Notes: generated from the sequence alone by a model not told the origin. Positions 10,777 through 23,045 are shown, numbered from the stretch's first letter. The stretch is DNA of 64,000 nucleotides from Taudactylus pleione (GCA_031769625.1 JAUIMM010000484.1:4774001-4838000); one strand, 5' to 3'. Translations and numbers: made by a program.

Positions 10777-13700
10777 ATGGAGGATGATCAAATGAGAGGA
10801 GAGCATTAACCACATACCAGTCTTGCAGCTGCTGCCAGCAGTCATGATGCAAGGCTGTCAACATCATCTATGAAGGCCAATGCCCAAGGGCTTAAGTCAA
10901 AATCAAACAAGCAATGTTTCAAAGTGTTAAAGAAAAAAAATGTAAAGCTACAGTAAGTTAGCTGCAGAGAAACAAAAATATTCCAGCTACTACACAAAGT
11001 GGCAAGGAAAAGGATAAGGCTTTGGCCTTTATTTATGACTGGTGGTTCTGCATCTTAAGATGATGTAAGCCCTTCTCCCTGTAGAAGTGTCAAATAAAAT
11101 TAAATCACTAAGGCACATGAACCAACTGTGTTCAGAAAAGTCACAGATCCCCAAGGAGAGTCCAAGTGTGTCAGGGGTTGCCATGTTTGAGCCTAACCTT
11201 TCTAATACTGTACTTGAAGAGGATCCTCCTTCCACCATTTGTGTGCCCTCTGCAAATGTGGGGATGAGCAGCACAAGTCAGTATGCTGATGAAGAATCAA
11301 GGATGCTTCTGTGGAATTGCACCAGGAGGATGAGGAGGATATTTCTTTAGTTGGTGCTAACAAGGATGATGAGGATGTTGATGATGAGGATGTTGATGCT
11401 GAGGATGTTGTTTGTGTAAATCAGGCAACAGTTGTTGCCTATGGTATGAAAAAACCCATTGTTGTCATGATGGGGCAAAAGACAAAAAAATCCACGTCTC
11501 ATGTGTGGAATTATTTCCACCCAAATCCAGACAACAATTGTCAAGCCATCTGTAATATTTGCCAAGCAAAAGTGAGTAGAGGTAAGGACCTTTACCATCT
11601 AGGAATCTAGATACGTTACTTGCAGCACATTCATCAAATTCAAAAGTGTTTTTCAAATTCAGAAACTTTGGCTAAAAACTTACCAATCAGTCCAATGTCA
11701 CGTAGCTGCTCCCTTCTCTCTGTTAGATCCAAGCACCTGCAATCTCCACCACCAACACCTGCATCATCATCAACATCCTAAATCGTGATTGGAAGTAGTC
11801 CTGCATCCAATTTCTTAAGAATGACTGAATACTCTCTTAACCATGCTTCCTCAGAAGGATCCTTGAGTGCTTCACCTGTTGCTGCTGCTTCTGCTGTGAG
11901 TGGATCTTCATCCCAGGCGAGGACCAGGAAGAAGACTAGTTGTAGTACTTTAACAAAACTATTGACTGTCACACAATCCTTTGCATGGGGAAACAAGTAT
12001 GACAGCAGTCACCCAGTTACACAGCGGCTTACTGATGCCATAACATTTATGCTGGTATTAGATGTGGGTCCAGTATCCACCATTAATGCAGTGGGTTTTA
12101 GACAGCTAAATGAGGTCCTGTGTCCCTGCTACCATGTCCCTTCTAGATTCCACTTCACTAGTACAGCAATTCTCAGTCTGTACAAGGACATTAAAAAAAA
12201 CCTTATTAGTGTCCTCTGAAATGTCCCCCCTGTCCACTTAACCTCAGCTTTGTGGACAAGTGGGACAAGGCAAACTAAAGATTACATGACTGTGACAGCC
12301 CACTGGGTAGGAGTATAGCCTCCAACAGTGCAAACAGCAGCAGCAGCAACAGCAGCATCTGATAAATGCCAGCTCATTCAGAGGCAGGCTACTCTGTGTA
12401 TCATTGGTTTCACTAAGAGGCATACTGCTAAGAACCTCTTAGAAAAACTCAGGGAAATTGAAAAATGACTTACCCCGCTTGGACTCTCCTCAGGATTTGT
12501 GATTTCTGACAATGCCACTACTATTGTGCGAGCATTACATCTGGGAAAATTCAAACACGTCCCATGTTTTGCTCACACAATTAATTTGGTGGTGCAACAT
12601 TTTTTTTTAAATTACAGGGGTGTGCAGGGGATGCTCTTGGTGGCCCGAAAGATTTTGGGACATTTTCGACATTCAGCAACTGTGTGTGAAAAATTGCAGC
12701 ACCAGCAAGTACTGTTGAATTTGCCCTGCTATCAGCTGAAGCAAGAGGTAGTAACTAGATGTAATTCTACCCTCTACATGCTTCAGCATATGGAGGAGCA
12801 GCAAAAGGCCATCCAAGGCTACACAATGGCCTATGAGATAGGGAAAGGAGTTGAAATGCACCTTAGTCAAGCACAGTGGAGAATAATTACCATGTTTGCT
12901 AGGTTCTCAAACCCTTTGAACTTGCCACATGTGAAGATAGTTCAGACACTGACAGCTTGAGTCAGGTCATTCCCCTAATCAGACTTTTGCAAAAGCAGCT
13001 GGCGAAACTGAAGGAGGAACTGAAACAGAGGGATTCCACTAAGTATGTCGGACTTCTAGATCAAGCCCTTCATTTGCTACACCAGATTCCAAGGGTTGTC
13101 AATCTCTTGAGATCAGATCACTATGTTTTGGCGACCATACTTAACCCTAGGTTTAAGTCATACCTTGTGTTTTTTTTCTGATGGACATAAATCTGAAGAG
13201 ATGCAAAGAGCTGTTGATGAAAAAATTGTCAGGTCAAGTGGCATGTGACATGGCTGCATCTCCTCCTTCAGTTTCTGCAGCTGCCAGTAAAAAACAAAAT
13301 TTTCCCAGTAGACCCACTGCTGGTGATGTAGATCAGTCAGCAAAACCTAATGACATCTGGTTGGGTCTGAAAGAACTGCCTACAATTGGTGACATGTCTA
13401 CCTTGACTTTGTCTGATACGGTCACCATTCAGATAATGGTGGATGATTATTTTAGGGATAGCATCCAAATAGGCATGTCTGACAGTCTGTTTCACTAATG
13501 GCAGGAAAAAGAGGCAATTTGGATTCCCTTACACAAACTGGCTTTGCTGTACTTAAGTTACCCACCCTCCAGTGTATACTCTGAAACAGTTTTCAGTGCA
13601 GCCGGGAACCTTGTCAGTGATTGGTGTAGGAGGATACTTCCCCTAAATGTGGAAAATGAATGGCAAATTCCATGAGGAAGACCTTTACCGGCAATTAATG

Positions 13701-13800
13701 TAAAAAAAAATTCAGAGGCACCTGTAATGGTGGATTCCAGCGAGGACAAATTAATATTGTGCGAAGAACAGGATGTACAAACTGATGGGGATGATGATGA
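10777..13800 (+). pseudogene. hAT transposase (BED finger) remnant, copy 2
   Basis: Broken hAT transposase. The start MEDDQMRG (10,777) is followed quickly by a stop. An acidic stretch and a BED finger lie at 11,311-11,640 (VWNYFHPNPDNNCQAIC plus the NICQAKV cysteine, then an H-rich end). The NAVGFRQL...VPSRFHFT block is at 11,785-12,219. ISDNATTIVRALHLGKFKHV with CFAHTINLVVQ at 12,499-12,610 carries a catalytic-region Asp and the C..H motif. Linker helices run to 13,181. The hATC motif LALLYLSYPPSSVYSE lies at about 13,543-13,610, ending in AAGNLVS. An acidic C-terminal tail is followed by a (GAT)n run at about 13,788-13,815. Frame changes occur near 11,610, 12,225-12,490, 12,960 and 13,180, with a stop at 13,497. 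Confidence 0.88.
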
Positions 13801-15252
13801 TGATGATGATGATGACAACATCTGATCTTACCTGCTGTATGTTGTAAAGCCAGTTTGTGTATGGGATCATTGCCACCAATGTCTACTGCGCATTGGCAGC
13901 TTGTTTTCTGGGGGTCCAAACAAAGCAATAATTTCAGCCACAAGTGGCAGTCCCTGTCACTGAAGTGATTGGTTTGTTAAACTTTGAATGTCCTGTTTCA
14001 TATATACAACACAACATAAGGGTGGGTGGAAGGGCCCAAGGACAATTCCATTGTGCACCTCTTTTCTTTGCATTATGTGCTGTTTGGGACATTGCTGCTT
14101 GACATTTTTCATTTTATGGTTTATGAAAGTCCAGAAATTTTAATGGCAACAGACAGCATCTGCTGTATGCCCTTTCATTAAAAAAAAAAATTCTGAACCA
14201 CCAAGTTGATGGGGTGGGCAAATATGAGCAGCAACACAGAGCATCTTCCTGCCAGAATATGTGCAATAAAGTGCAAATACATTAAATACAAAAATTAGGT
14301 GTGTATATTGGTCACATACATACATATTTACATGGTACATACAGTGTGTAACGCAGGCTGAGGTAACCTGAAGCACGCCACCTGTTGTTGACAAATAACT
14401 TCCATTGGGCCCAGTAAATGTCACAGGTGCTGGGAGCTCTAGTTCAGCCGGAGAACTACAGGCTGCTTTACTCTGATGTAAATAGCAATTCTTGGTCCCA
14501 TTATCCCTAACAGCCTCCCTGAGTACAAAGTAAACGTCTGTTTACAGCATGTTCTATCAGCACCTCCGTAAGCAAGGCCACCTCATCAGATGTATAAAAA
14601 TTAAAAAACCTCCTCCAGATCAAAGTTGTCTTTTAGGAACTGAAGAACTTGATCCTAGATTGATCTTCCCTCATACATTTTTAAGAATCAAAACTTTAAA
14701 ATAAATAAAATATAAACTAATAATCCTTTTGTCCTTTCCATGTCTTCAGTCCATAAACATATTCCAACTCCGTCGGGCCTCTGACCTTGTTAAGGAAAAC
14801 ATTGTTGGTTTTTAAAATTTCTAGGGGTCATATAGTTTATTAAACCGCCATCCTGTCTACCACTGCAATATCAATCTGTGCAATGTTGTAAGCTGAACTG
14901 CCACATGTTAGTGCCACCCACTGCTGTCACTTAGCTTAGTCAGCCAGCTAGCTGGATGCAACCTTTTGGCCCTAAACTAGATCAAGAAAATCAATATTGT
15001 GAGCTGTGAGATGGTCAAAATGGTCTGGAAATGACTGGAAATAAATGATATTGAGGTTAATAATACTGTAGGAACAAAAACAGGCCCAAATTATGTGATA
15101 TTCTGATATTAGCTGTTTTTATGATTTTTTAAGAACAAATACAGATCCAAAACCAAAACATGCAAGGGGCAGTTTTGGCAAAACCAAATCCAGATCCAAA
15201 ACACAAGGAGATACAGATTCAAAACAAAACATGGGGTCGGCGCACATCCTTA

Positions 15253-16490
15253 GTTTTAGATGGATCTTTTGCACCTATCATGGGGTGGGTACAAATGATG
15301 ATGGTAACGGCTGTGGGGGTAAAAACAGTGGGCTGGATAGGCTTCCAAATACAGGTACACAGATCTTCTGCATGTATTGGTGGATTCTTGCATTAGCATA
15401 AGAAAGTAAGTAACCTGCCGCTGCCATATGGATAAGTGGCCGCAGATGCAGGCCCCATATGAGGTAATATGTATATGCTTTATTAGAGCATACACTGTGT
15501 AAAAGATTACAAAAAACATTTAATGGAATTATGAAAAACATTTGTGTTAACTAAGATATTCTTAAGGAACAATAAAATTGCACTTCTTTACTAGTATTTC
15601 ATTATAGCCTGTTGGGTACAATTACACTGATATTTAGTAAGGGGGATTTCCAGAATTAACCCACATTTGCTCAAAATTGTCAGAGTCGCCAGTCAAATCC
15701 TCATCAGGATTCAGGTTGAGGCAAATATACTAACCAATATACTGTACTGTATATACATGATCACCAAGGAGACCATATAGGCCATTTACCTCCTGGTGGA
15801 AGGATTGGTTCTCAGATCATGGTTGGGACCATAATATTCACTCTGCACCAACTACTGTATGCTGAAAGAGAATGTGCAGCACCTACAATATATAAAAATA
15901 GGATATAAGGTTATTATTATATCTGTTTTCACATCCATCCAATTCTACTGGAAAAAAACACCAAAAAAAGAGGATTATTTAATTCTACTATGGGCCAAAT
16001 GTATATATCAGATAAGGCAAGAGAGACCCATAAAGCAGGGGCATTATTTTCATAGGGCACTGCCATTACATCCATAACAGTTAGCTCAGCAAAACATCTG
16101 TGTTTCCACTACATAAAGAGTACCTGGACCGTAAGCATCCAGCACTGGATAGAGGTGATTCCTTTATGCAATTTCCCCTTAGGATGGGGGATATGAAATA
16201 AATAAATTTTATGAAAATTTTGTGTTAATTTTATAAATGCAAGCCATTGTCTGACCTTAATTGTTTTTTAATAAAGAGTAAATCTAACCTCTACCTAAAA
16301 ATTGCACGAGTTTTTGCAATATGTGACAAATTGTAGAGAGGACCTACAGTAGATTAACCCTGGAAGCATTCAATATTCATCAACAGAACTATCAATGAAT
16401 ACACAATTGCCATGGAAGCCCAGTGAAGCTTACACTTATACTGACCAGTGATGTCTGTATATATACTGTAGTCTGTATATACTGTAGAGC
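15253..16490. other. Intergenic, nothing recognised
   Basis: AT-rich sequence without recognisable genes. TACTGTA words are frequent near 15,740-15,860 and 16,460-16,490. Confidence 0.4.
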
Positions 16491-16499
16491 TGCTGAGGC

Positions 16500-17212
16500 T
16501 TAGAAAATATTTAAAACTAATTACGCCGAAACCGAGCGTCTACTTAGCAGGTCCAGCAGCGCTAGTGTGCCAAGAACAACCTGCCCGCTGCTGCAAGGTC
16601 CGACTGGCTCTCCCGCTATGCAGCTGCTCATGGTGCGCTGTGTGCTGTCCCCAGCAGCGGCTTCTGGCCAGGGGCTGTGGCTCCCATAGGGCCATGTGGG
16701 CTGCTCAGAGAAAGTTTTAGAGGGCCAGGCACACCATTAGTGATATTACATGGGCGCCAGATTCAAAGTCTCCTCCTATATAAGGAGCTTCCTGGGAACA
16801 CTCTGGTGCCAGAGTATAAGCTCCAAAACTGTACTCCAACTTTTCCAGTGATTACTACCTGCTCGTTCCTGACCTCGGCTTGTTTGTGACCAGATTCTGT
16901 CTTCTCCCTGGTACTGCACTTGTACTCTGGTTTTGACCTTGGCTTTCCTCTGTAACCTGTTTTTGTCTGCTTCATGCCTGGTTTGTCGATTACATGATAT
17001 GCCTGTATTATATTGTGCTCAAACCAAAAAACACCAGCACCTGTACAAGGGAACCAAGTCTGAGGGCTGCGACCTGCATTTCAGGAGCAGTTAAGTGCAA
17101 AACTTCTTGGTAAATACAGCTGGCACTTTAGACTCTGTGTCTCAATACTGCATCTTATCAATCCCTAAGTACAGATTAGCAACCACTACTCATCCGTGAG
17201 TTGTGACAGTTT
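16500..17212 (+). mobile_element. Possible solo LTR (Ty3/gypsy-like)
   Basis: A GC-richer block of about 700 bp has a good TATA box (CTCCTATATAAGGAGC near 16,773), then a C/T-rich stretch with repeated GACC(T/C)(C/T)GGCTT and CTGGTTTTGACC phrases. It ends ...GAGTTGTGACA near 17,211. This is the layout of a promoter-bearing LTR with a pyrimidine-rich R-U5. No second copy, internal region or target duplication was seen, so the call rests on composition alone. The left edge is uncertain. Confidence 0.35.
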
Positions 17213-17824
17213 TAGTTTGCCCTTAAAGACAATTTTGTAAGCCAACACTCCTGCCAGTTGAGCCCCAGCAGCTGCTGTAGGCCGGGCTGCCTTTAGAAAT
17301 TGTGGGGCCCAGGACTGACAAAATAGGCAGGCCACCCCCCCCAGATTCTTGCCCCTTCCTGAAGCTGCAGGTGGCTCAGTGGTGTTACTGTTTGCAAGGG
17401 GACACTCAAAATAGCTGCCTCAATGGTATTAGTGCACTTTATTGGAATTAAAAACAAAAAAACAAATTTGTTTCAGTATGTGACATACTGTACAAGTGAT
17501 TATATTTAGCCTAAATATTATCACTTGTACACCACATGATGAAACAAATCATCCCATAAATTAAAAGTCTCATTACTTACCTCCTTGAAGGAGAATCTTC
17601 TTCTCCTGGTCTGCCTGGCTTGCTGGCACTGCTCCTCATGTGCGGTGGCTCCTCTGATGGCCTCTGTCCACTTCCAGCGGCACAGCGTGAACAAACCAAA
17701 ACCAAAAACTTTATTAAAGTGGAAGTGGGGGGATCATATAGTTGGGGCCAGGGGCGTAAGTTCATCGCCCTGTCGCTCGGAGGCAAGTTAGCGTTTGGTT
17801 TGCGTCACTGGCCAGCTGAGTAAG

Positions 17825-17935
17825 CCTCAGCTGATGCAGGCTGGCGGGCTTGTGAGGCCAGGAAGTCTGCATCCAGAGATCCTCACCCTGGCTTCGTCCA
17901 TTAAGGAAAACAGGGCCCCATTTCCAGGAACACAG
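17825..17935. repeat. Repeat shared with 34.08-34.20 kb
   Basis: The phrase GGCTTGTGAGGCCAGGA followed by CTGCATCCA(G/T)AGA and a CC(C/T)TGACC(T/C)TG-like tract occurs here and near 34,093. It is an unclassified interspersed repeat lying within the non-autonomous hAT element. Confidence 0.45.
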
Positions 17936-18092
17936 GTTAACCTCGCTGCGCATACACAGGCTCCTAATAATTGGGATCTGCATGAAAACCCCGACCTGCA
18001 TTAAATGCTGAATCAGCCCCTCTGTCATGGTATATTTAAAGAGCAAGATAGTGTAATAATGTAATTATAAAAGATTAGATACACCTCCAGTG

Positions 18093-18125
<33 letters not shown>

Positions 18126-18128
<3 letters not shown>

Positions 18129-19481
18129 TCAGGTCCATAAATATTGGGACATTGACAGAATTTTCATATTTTGGCCTCTATTCACCACCACAATGGCTTT
18201 GAAATGAAACAAACAAGATGTGATTTAACTGCTGACTTTCGGATTTAATTTGAGGGTAATTACATCCAAATCAGGTGAACGGTGTAGGAATTACAACGGT
18301 TTCTATACGTGCCTCCCACTTTTTAAGGGGCCAAAAGTAATGGGACAAACTAAACAATCCTAAATCTAACTTTCACTTTTTAATACTTCGTTGCAAATCC
18401 TTTGCAGGCAATTACAGCCTGTAGTCTGGAACGCATAGACATCACCAGACGCTGGGTTTCATCCCTGGTGATGCTCTGCCAGGCCTCTAACTGCAAATGT
18501 CTTCAGTTCCTGCTTGTTCTTGGGGCATTTTCCCTTCAGTTTTGTCTTCATCAAGTGAAATGCATGCTCAATCGGATTCAGGTCAGGGGATTGACTTGGC
18601 CATTGCATAACATTCCACTTTTTAGCCTTAAAAAACTCTTTGGATGCTTTTGCAGTATGCTTCGGGACATTGTCCATCTGCACTGTGAAGAGCTGTCCAA
18701 TGAGTTCTGAAGCATTTAACTGAATATGAGCATATAATATTGCCCGAAACACTTCAGATTTCATTCTGCTGCTTTTGTCAGCAGTCACATCATCAATAAA
18801 TATAAGGGAACCTGTTCCATTGGCAGCCATACATGCCCACGCCATGACACTACCTCCACCATGCTTCACTGATGAGGTGGTAAGTTTTGGATCATGAGCA
18901 GTTCCTTTCCTTCTCTTCTCCTCCCATCACTCTGGTACAAGTTAATCTTTGTCTCATCTGTCAATAGGATGTTGTTCCAGAACTGTAATGGCTTTTTTAG
19001 ATGTTGTTTGGCAAACTCTAATCTGGTCTTCCTGTTTTTGTGGCTCACCAATGGTTTGCATCTTGTGGTGAACCCTCTATATTCACTCTTGTGAAGTCTT
19101 CTCTTGTTTGTTGACTTTGACACATATACATCTACCTCCTGGAGAGTGTTCTTGATTTGGCCAACTGTCGTGAAGGGGTTTTTCTTCACCAGGCAAATAA
19201 TTCTTTTGTCATCCACCACAGTTGTTTTCCGTGGTCTTCCGGGTCTTTTGGTGTTGCTGAGCTCTCCGGTGCGTTCTTTCTTTTTAAGAATGTTCCACAT
19301 ATTGAAACTGTTGTAATTCCTACACCGTTCACCCGATTTGGATGTAATTACCCTCAAATTAAATCTGAAAGTCTGCAGTTAAAGCACATCTAGTTTGTTT
19401 CATTTCAAAACCATTGTGGTGGTGAATAGAGGCCAAAATCTGAAAATTCTGTCAATGTCCCAATATTTATGGACCTGACTG
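18126..19481 (-). mobile_element. Tc1-type transposon with long inverted repeats
   Basis: Element of 1,356 bp flanked by TA on both sides and sitting in a (TA)n microsatellite (18,090-18,125 and 19,482-19,518). The terminal inverted repeats are about 180 bp long (18,126-18,303 and 19,305-19,481) and begin CAGTCAGGTCCATAAATATT. The left repeat has a second, inner copy of the terminal motif (GCCAAAAGTAATGGGACA near 18,332-18,349), the IR/DR arrangement of Tc1 elements. Only a handful of mismatches separate the two repeats, so this is one of the younger insertions in the window. Confidence 0.95.
18380..19357 (-). pseudogene. Tc1 transposase, frameshifted
   Basis: DDE cut-and-paste transposase in two main pieces. 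The N-terminal piece (19,357-18,866) shows the DNA-binding linker GRPRKTT, a second helix-turn-helix region (VYVSKSTNKRRLHKSEYRG) and the first catalytic Asp in LLTDETKINLYQSDG. The C-terminal piece (18,869-18,459) starts KHGGGSVMAWACMAANGTGS and carries the second Asp in VQMDNVPKHTA and the Glu in SPDLNPIEHAFHL, the DD34E spacing of Tc1. Frameshifts near 18,868-18,895 and near 18,490 break it. The expected C-terminus ends KGFATKY before a stop at 18,380-18,382. The extreme N-terminus is degraded. Catalytic residues are otherwise conserved. Confidence 0.93.
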
Positions 19482-19522
<41 letters not shown>

Positions 19523-20160
19523 ACTATTATGCTCTTTAAATGTATCACTCAAAGGGAATAGGTCAATGTAATATGGAATGCAACCCCCCCAAACCCCCCC
19601 AATTACCTCCTCCCTCTGATAGGGATTTCAAGTGCTACTGCCAGTGCCAACCGCCACTGCTGCTGCTCTCCCGGCTCCCATCCACTCCATTAAATGACAG
19701 CCGCCACGTACAGCTACTCTATGCACACCCGCAATTCCGGTTCCTGAAGCGGGGTCGTGGCTGGCTGCTATGTGACGGCCGCAACCGGCAACCAGTAAGA
19801 GCAGGTGCAGCAGAGCAAAAAGGAGGAGCTCCGCTGATGCTAATCAGCACTCCGCTCAGCGGCTCCTCTCCTCTGTTATTACAGCAGGAACAGGGGACAA
19901 TGGGGAAGGTGCCCCATTAAGAGCAGGGGGTAGTGTGGGTGGTTAAAGTGGATGGGCCCCCCCTTTCGGCAGAATGACTGGGCCCGGGACTGCAGTGCCA
20001 GCAGTCCCCCCTTGATGGCGGCCCTGGCTGTAGGGTCAGGTTTCTGTTTAGTATTCTAGAACATCTTTATTTGTACTGGCTCTAGTCTCAACTAACTTCC
20101 TGGCCATAGTCAGTCCTCTGCAGACTGTGAGTATTTAAGACAGGAAGTCAGCACTATCAC

Positions 20161-20598
20161 GGGCGGTTTCTGAGTTGGGTGCAATGCCAGTATTCATGCA
20201 AATGCTCAATAGTTTTTGACTACTCAGGCATCTAAGTCACTAAAAAGTTGCCCAACAAATGAAATACCAGAAATGCCATTAACATCGCTCACATTTTTGC
20301 AAACACACCCTATAGAGATGTATAGGAAATTGTGCAATGTTGGAGTACCGGTATTCCATACTTGCCTACTCTCCCCAAATGGCCGGGAGCCTCCCAAAAA
20401 TCGGGTATTGCTACCGGCTCCCCGGAAGAGTCGGCAAGTCTCCCGGCCGGCACCCATGGATGGTGGATCACTGGGCTTGCACTATCCAGTACACATTAGT
20501 ACACAAGAGGAAGGCTCAAACTAGTATTTGCATATTACCACTGTGACTACACAAAATGTGCAACTGGTGCTGTAACTGCTCCCACCTCTGAATCAGGC
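20161..20598. mobile_element. Decayed Harbinger-type MITE
   Basis: The right end CTCTGAATCAGGCCC is the diagnostic terminus of this MITE group. The left end GGGCGGTTTCTGAGTTGGG is a decayed inverted match. Inside, near 20,355-20,450, a nested inverted sequence (CTACTCTCC...GGCCGGGAG; CGGCAAGTCTCCCGGCCGG) is typical of a separate interspersed repeat. No target duplication was recognised. Confidence 0.5.
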
Positions 20599-20599
20599 C

Positions 20600-21265
20600 C
20601 TAAAGCTGCATTTATTTATCCATCTATAAATATTAAAATATTAGAAAACACAATAGAAAAACAAATCATGAATTTGCCATAAAAGTATGAAAAACAAGTA
20701 CAGTACAGTATGTAATCGCTTGTGCTGGACAAAAAGAGCAGTCAGATTGATACTATTAAGCTGGCAATAAGCACTCTGCAAGGTTAGTCTGTACTCATGT
20801 ATTACAACAGTACAGATGGCACCAAGCTATTAACCTTGAGAGCAGGTCACAGCACTTTCCATGGCATAAAAGCAGATTTCTGGTTGGGATGATTAAGAAC
20901 TATGTAATCCTATAGGAGATCTAGACATTGATTTTCTACCTATTTTTAGATATGTTATTCAAATATAACATATGTTGAACAACTTTAGGAACATTCATCA
21001 TGGTTGATTACCAACCTTGTCTTAGAGTTGCTTACTGTAACTAGAGCAGATCAATGCAGCATTTATAACACCTACCTAAGCAGCTGTAAATGTTAGTGAA
21101 CCCTTGAGTTTTCACATCTCCAACTAGTGCGTATGACCTTTTCTTGTTCTGCTTAGGCTGCATTTCTCATATGTGCAGATGGAGCATCATACAATTACTG
21201 TACTCTCCTTGTTAAAAGGACTCGTCAGGGCAGGTGACACTAACCCTGTACATTCCATACTGTAG
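20600..21265. other. Intergenic, nothing recognised
   Basis: AT-rich sequence, no ORF of note. Confidence 0.4.
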
Positions 21266-21269
21266 AGTA

Positions 21270-21440
21270 ATATTAATAATAATGTTATTTATATAGTGCT
21301 TTTCTCCCAATGGGGCTCAAAGTGCTTTTACATTTGCAGAGTAAAAATAACATGATTCAAAATAAACAAGTATTAACAGCCTACAGAAAAGGAAGGTTTT
21401 CTTTTAGAAACTGAAGGTGTATTGATGAAATGCGTTTTAG
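21270..21440. repeat. Retroelement-tail-like repeat fragment
   Basis: AATAATAATGTTATTTATATAGTGCTTTTCTCCC followed by GGGCTCAAAGTGCTTTTACA is a phrase common at the ends of interspersed vertebrate repeats (recognition from general knowledge). No coding sequence adjoins it. Confidence 0.35.
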
Positions 21441-22240
21441 ACACACAATGTGTTAAGTTTATAATTTTATATTTATAGATATATTAATTAATAAGAATAT
21501 AATAATATTGTTTTTTATATGCTGTTAGCCTGACCCTGCACATCATGGAAAAGTTGATGTGTTTATACATAATATTGACTTATATAGTTTTAAAATCAGT
21601 TTATGACCCTTTTCCTTTTTAATTATTAATTATATACCTTGTATTGACTTTATTATATTTATTATCATTTGCATAATATGCTGATATATACACTACTTCT
21701 TTGATGCCCATATGTCTTATTTGCTATTTATTATATTATTGGTTTTGTTACTTTTTCTTTAAATGCCAATAAAAATTACTTAACTGAAAAAAATTATGTA
21801 ATTAATGGTTCATGTTACCAGTGTATTAATGAAAGCTAAAACACATATATACATAAATATATGGAAAAGTTTAATTATACTCAGCTTGGTTAATTAGCAT
21901 GTGACAAAAATTCATTCCTGCAAATCCCAATACTGGAAAGTTGATGGTTATCTAGCCTGGTATTGTATTTGTTGCATGGACATCCAGAGTAAGATTTTAA
22001 TGTTATGTCAGGGAGCTCCAGTACCTCCACAGGTCCTGACAGTTATTTATACAAATTGCTATGCACTACCACTATATCAACAGGTCATTGCTATAAACTA
22101 CCAATAAAGCCACAGGTCATGAGACAGCTAGGGCTTTTTATAAACTGGGTGTCGTCTTTTCCCAATATACAGTACGTCTCTGTCTAACATACAGATGTGT
22201 CCCCATATACCTAGCCTAACTGTGATGCCTCTTAGTCTCA
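21441..22240. other. Intergenic, nothing recognised
   Basis: Very AT-rich. The phrase CTTTAAATGCCAATAAAAATTAC near 21,757 looks like a polyadenylated retroelement end on the plus strand, but no coding part precedes it. Confidence 0.35.
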
Positions 22241-22299
22241 AACGGATGCAAATAACCGCTTCACGAGACTGCAGTGATTAATTTGAAATGTGACTGTAT

Positions 22300-23045
22300 A
22301 TCTGTTGCAAATGTGTTAGGTGACCAGCGACTGACGTATAGTGAAAAGTGTGTAAACATAAACCAGTGATATATAAAATACACAGTGAAAACTATATAAT
22401 CACAATTTATTGTTTAAAACAATTATATATATCTCTCTCTCTAAATCATGTGCATACAAGCACGGATGATTCAAAATAACAGGTTACCACAGTGTGCAAA
22501 AGAGTGCTAATAAATATTTAAGATGACGATATAAAATACATTTCATACTCATAAATACATCTTAAAAGCAATAGGAGTATATTGATTTAAATATTTAAAA
22601 AGCCAAACCGCACAAAGAGATCAGTGGATAAAACCAAGTAAAGAGAATATTTTTAAAAATTCTTTAAAAAGTATAAAAACTTTTTCTAAGAATATAAATG
22701 GAAAATTTCTGCAAAAAGTGCTTATCTGTATAGTTCATTCAGTCATGAAGGCAGCTCTCCCAACGCGTTTCATCCATAGGACTTCATCAAGGGTATATCT
22801 ATATACAAAGCACAACGGAACATGGCGTGGAAAAAAGCTGCGGCCACTGCATTGTATCACTTTGTGTACAGATTCACACTCAGATGTACACAGATATACA
22901 AGTCTCGCATACCAAATTAATTAGTACTGTGTTGTGAAGTGGTTTGTCACATCCGATTGCATTTTCAGGTGAAAAAAGACACAAAAAAGAAGGCCAGCGC
23001 TATCCTTCATAAGATTGTAGATTTTAACTGAAGGACCAGAGCGCA
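22300..23045 (-). mobile_element. Orphan Penelope-like terminal sequence
   Basis: No reverse transcriptase is found here. The minus strand carries a hammerhead-ribozyme-like motif (22,756-22,797), a feature reported for terminal repeats of Penelope-like elements. The block ends near GGCCAGCGCTATCC (22,992), comparable to the GAGCGCTACACC end of the Penelope-like element near 57,965. I infer a 5'-truncated or solo terminal copy; the limits are approximate. Confidence 0.45.
22756..22797 (-). ncRNA. Hammerhead ribozyme-like motif
   Basis: Read on the minus strand: stem I CCC, core TTGATGA (canonical CTGATGA with one change), stem II AGTCC-TAT-GGAT, core GAAA, the self-complementary ACGCGT, the expected cleavage site after the T/H position, then GGG closing stem I. 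The order and spacing fit a type I hammerhead with a very short stem III formed by the palindrome, as described for retroelement ribozymes that act as dimers. The first core base deviates, so activity may be reduced. Confidence 0.65.

Larger units (their letters stand above)
9769..15252 (+). mobile_element. hAT transposon copy 2, near full length
   Basis: About 5.5 kb element with both ends present: left TAGAGATGAGC near 9,769 and right GCGCACATCCTTA near 15,252, imperfect inverted termini. Both subterminal regions are shared with the small derivative at 50,891-51,105. It holds a repeated leader, a broken transposase and a long 3' UTR. The flanking 8-mers (TATTGAGA and GTTTTAGA) agree at only 5 of 8 positions, so the target duplication is unproven. 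It is inverted relative to copy 1. Confidence 0.85.
17282..20026. mobile_element. Non-autonomous hAT-type element with perfect 8-bp TSD
   Basis: The left end CCGGGCTGCC(TTTAGAAAT) and right end (TTGATGGC)GGCCCTG are inverted relatives of CAGGGC(T/C)GCC. The flanks are identical 8-mers: GCTGTAGG at 17,274-17,281 and again at 20,027-20,034. That is the hAT target-duplication length. No transposase of its own. A GGAGGTAAGTAA phrase (inverted, near 17,575) and the GGGGCCC-type subterminal tracts are shared with the elements at 30.2-31.05 and 39.86-41.22 kb. A Tc1 element is nested inside, so the hAT insertion is older. Confidence 0.85.

Noticed and set aside
13785..13816. (GAT)n run as an independent microsatellite locus of interest
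   Set aside because: It is the acidic tail-coding region of the hAT transposase with simple expansion.
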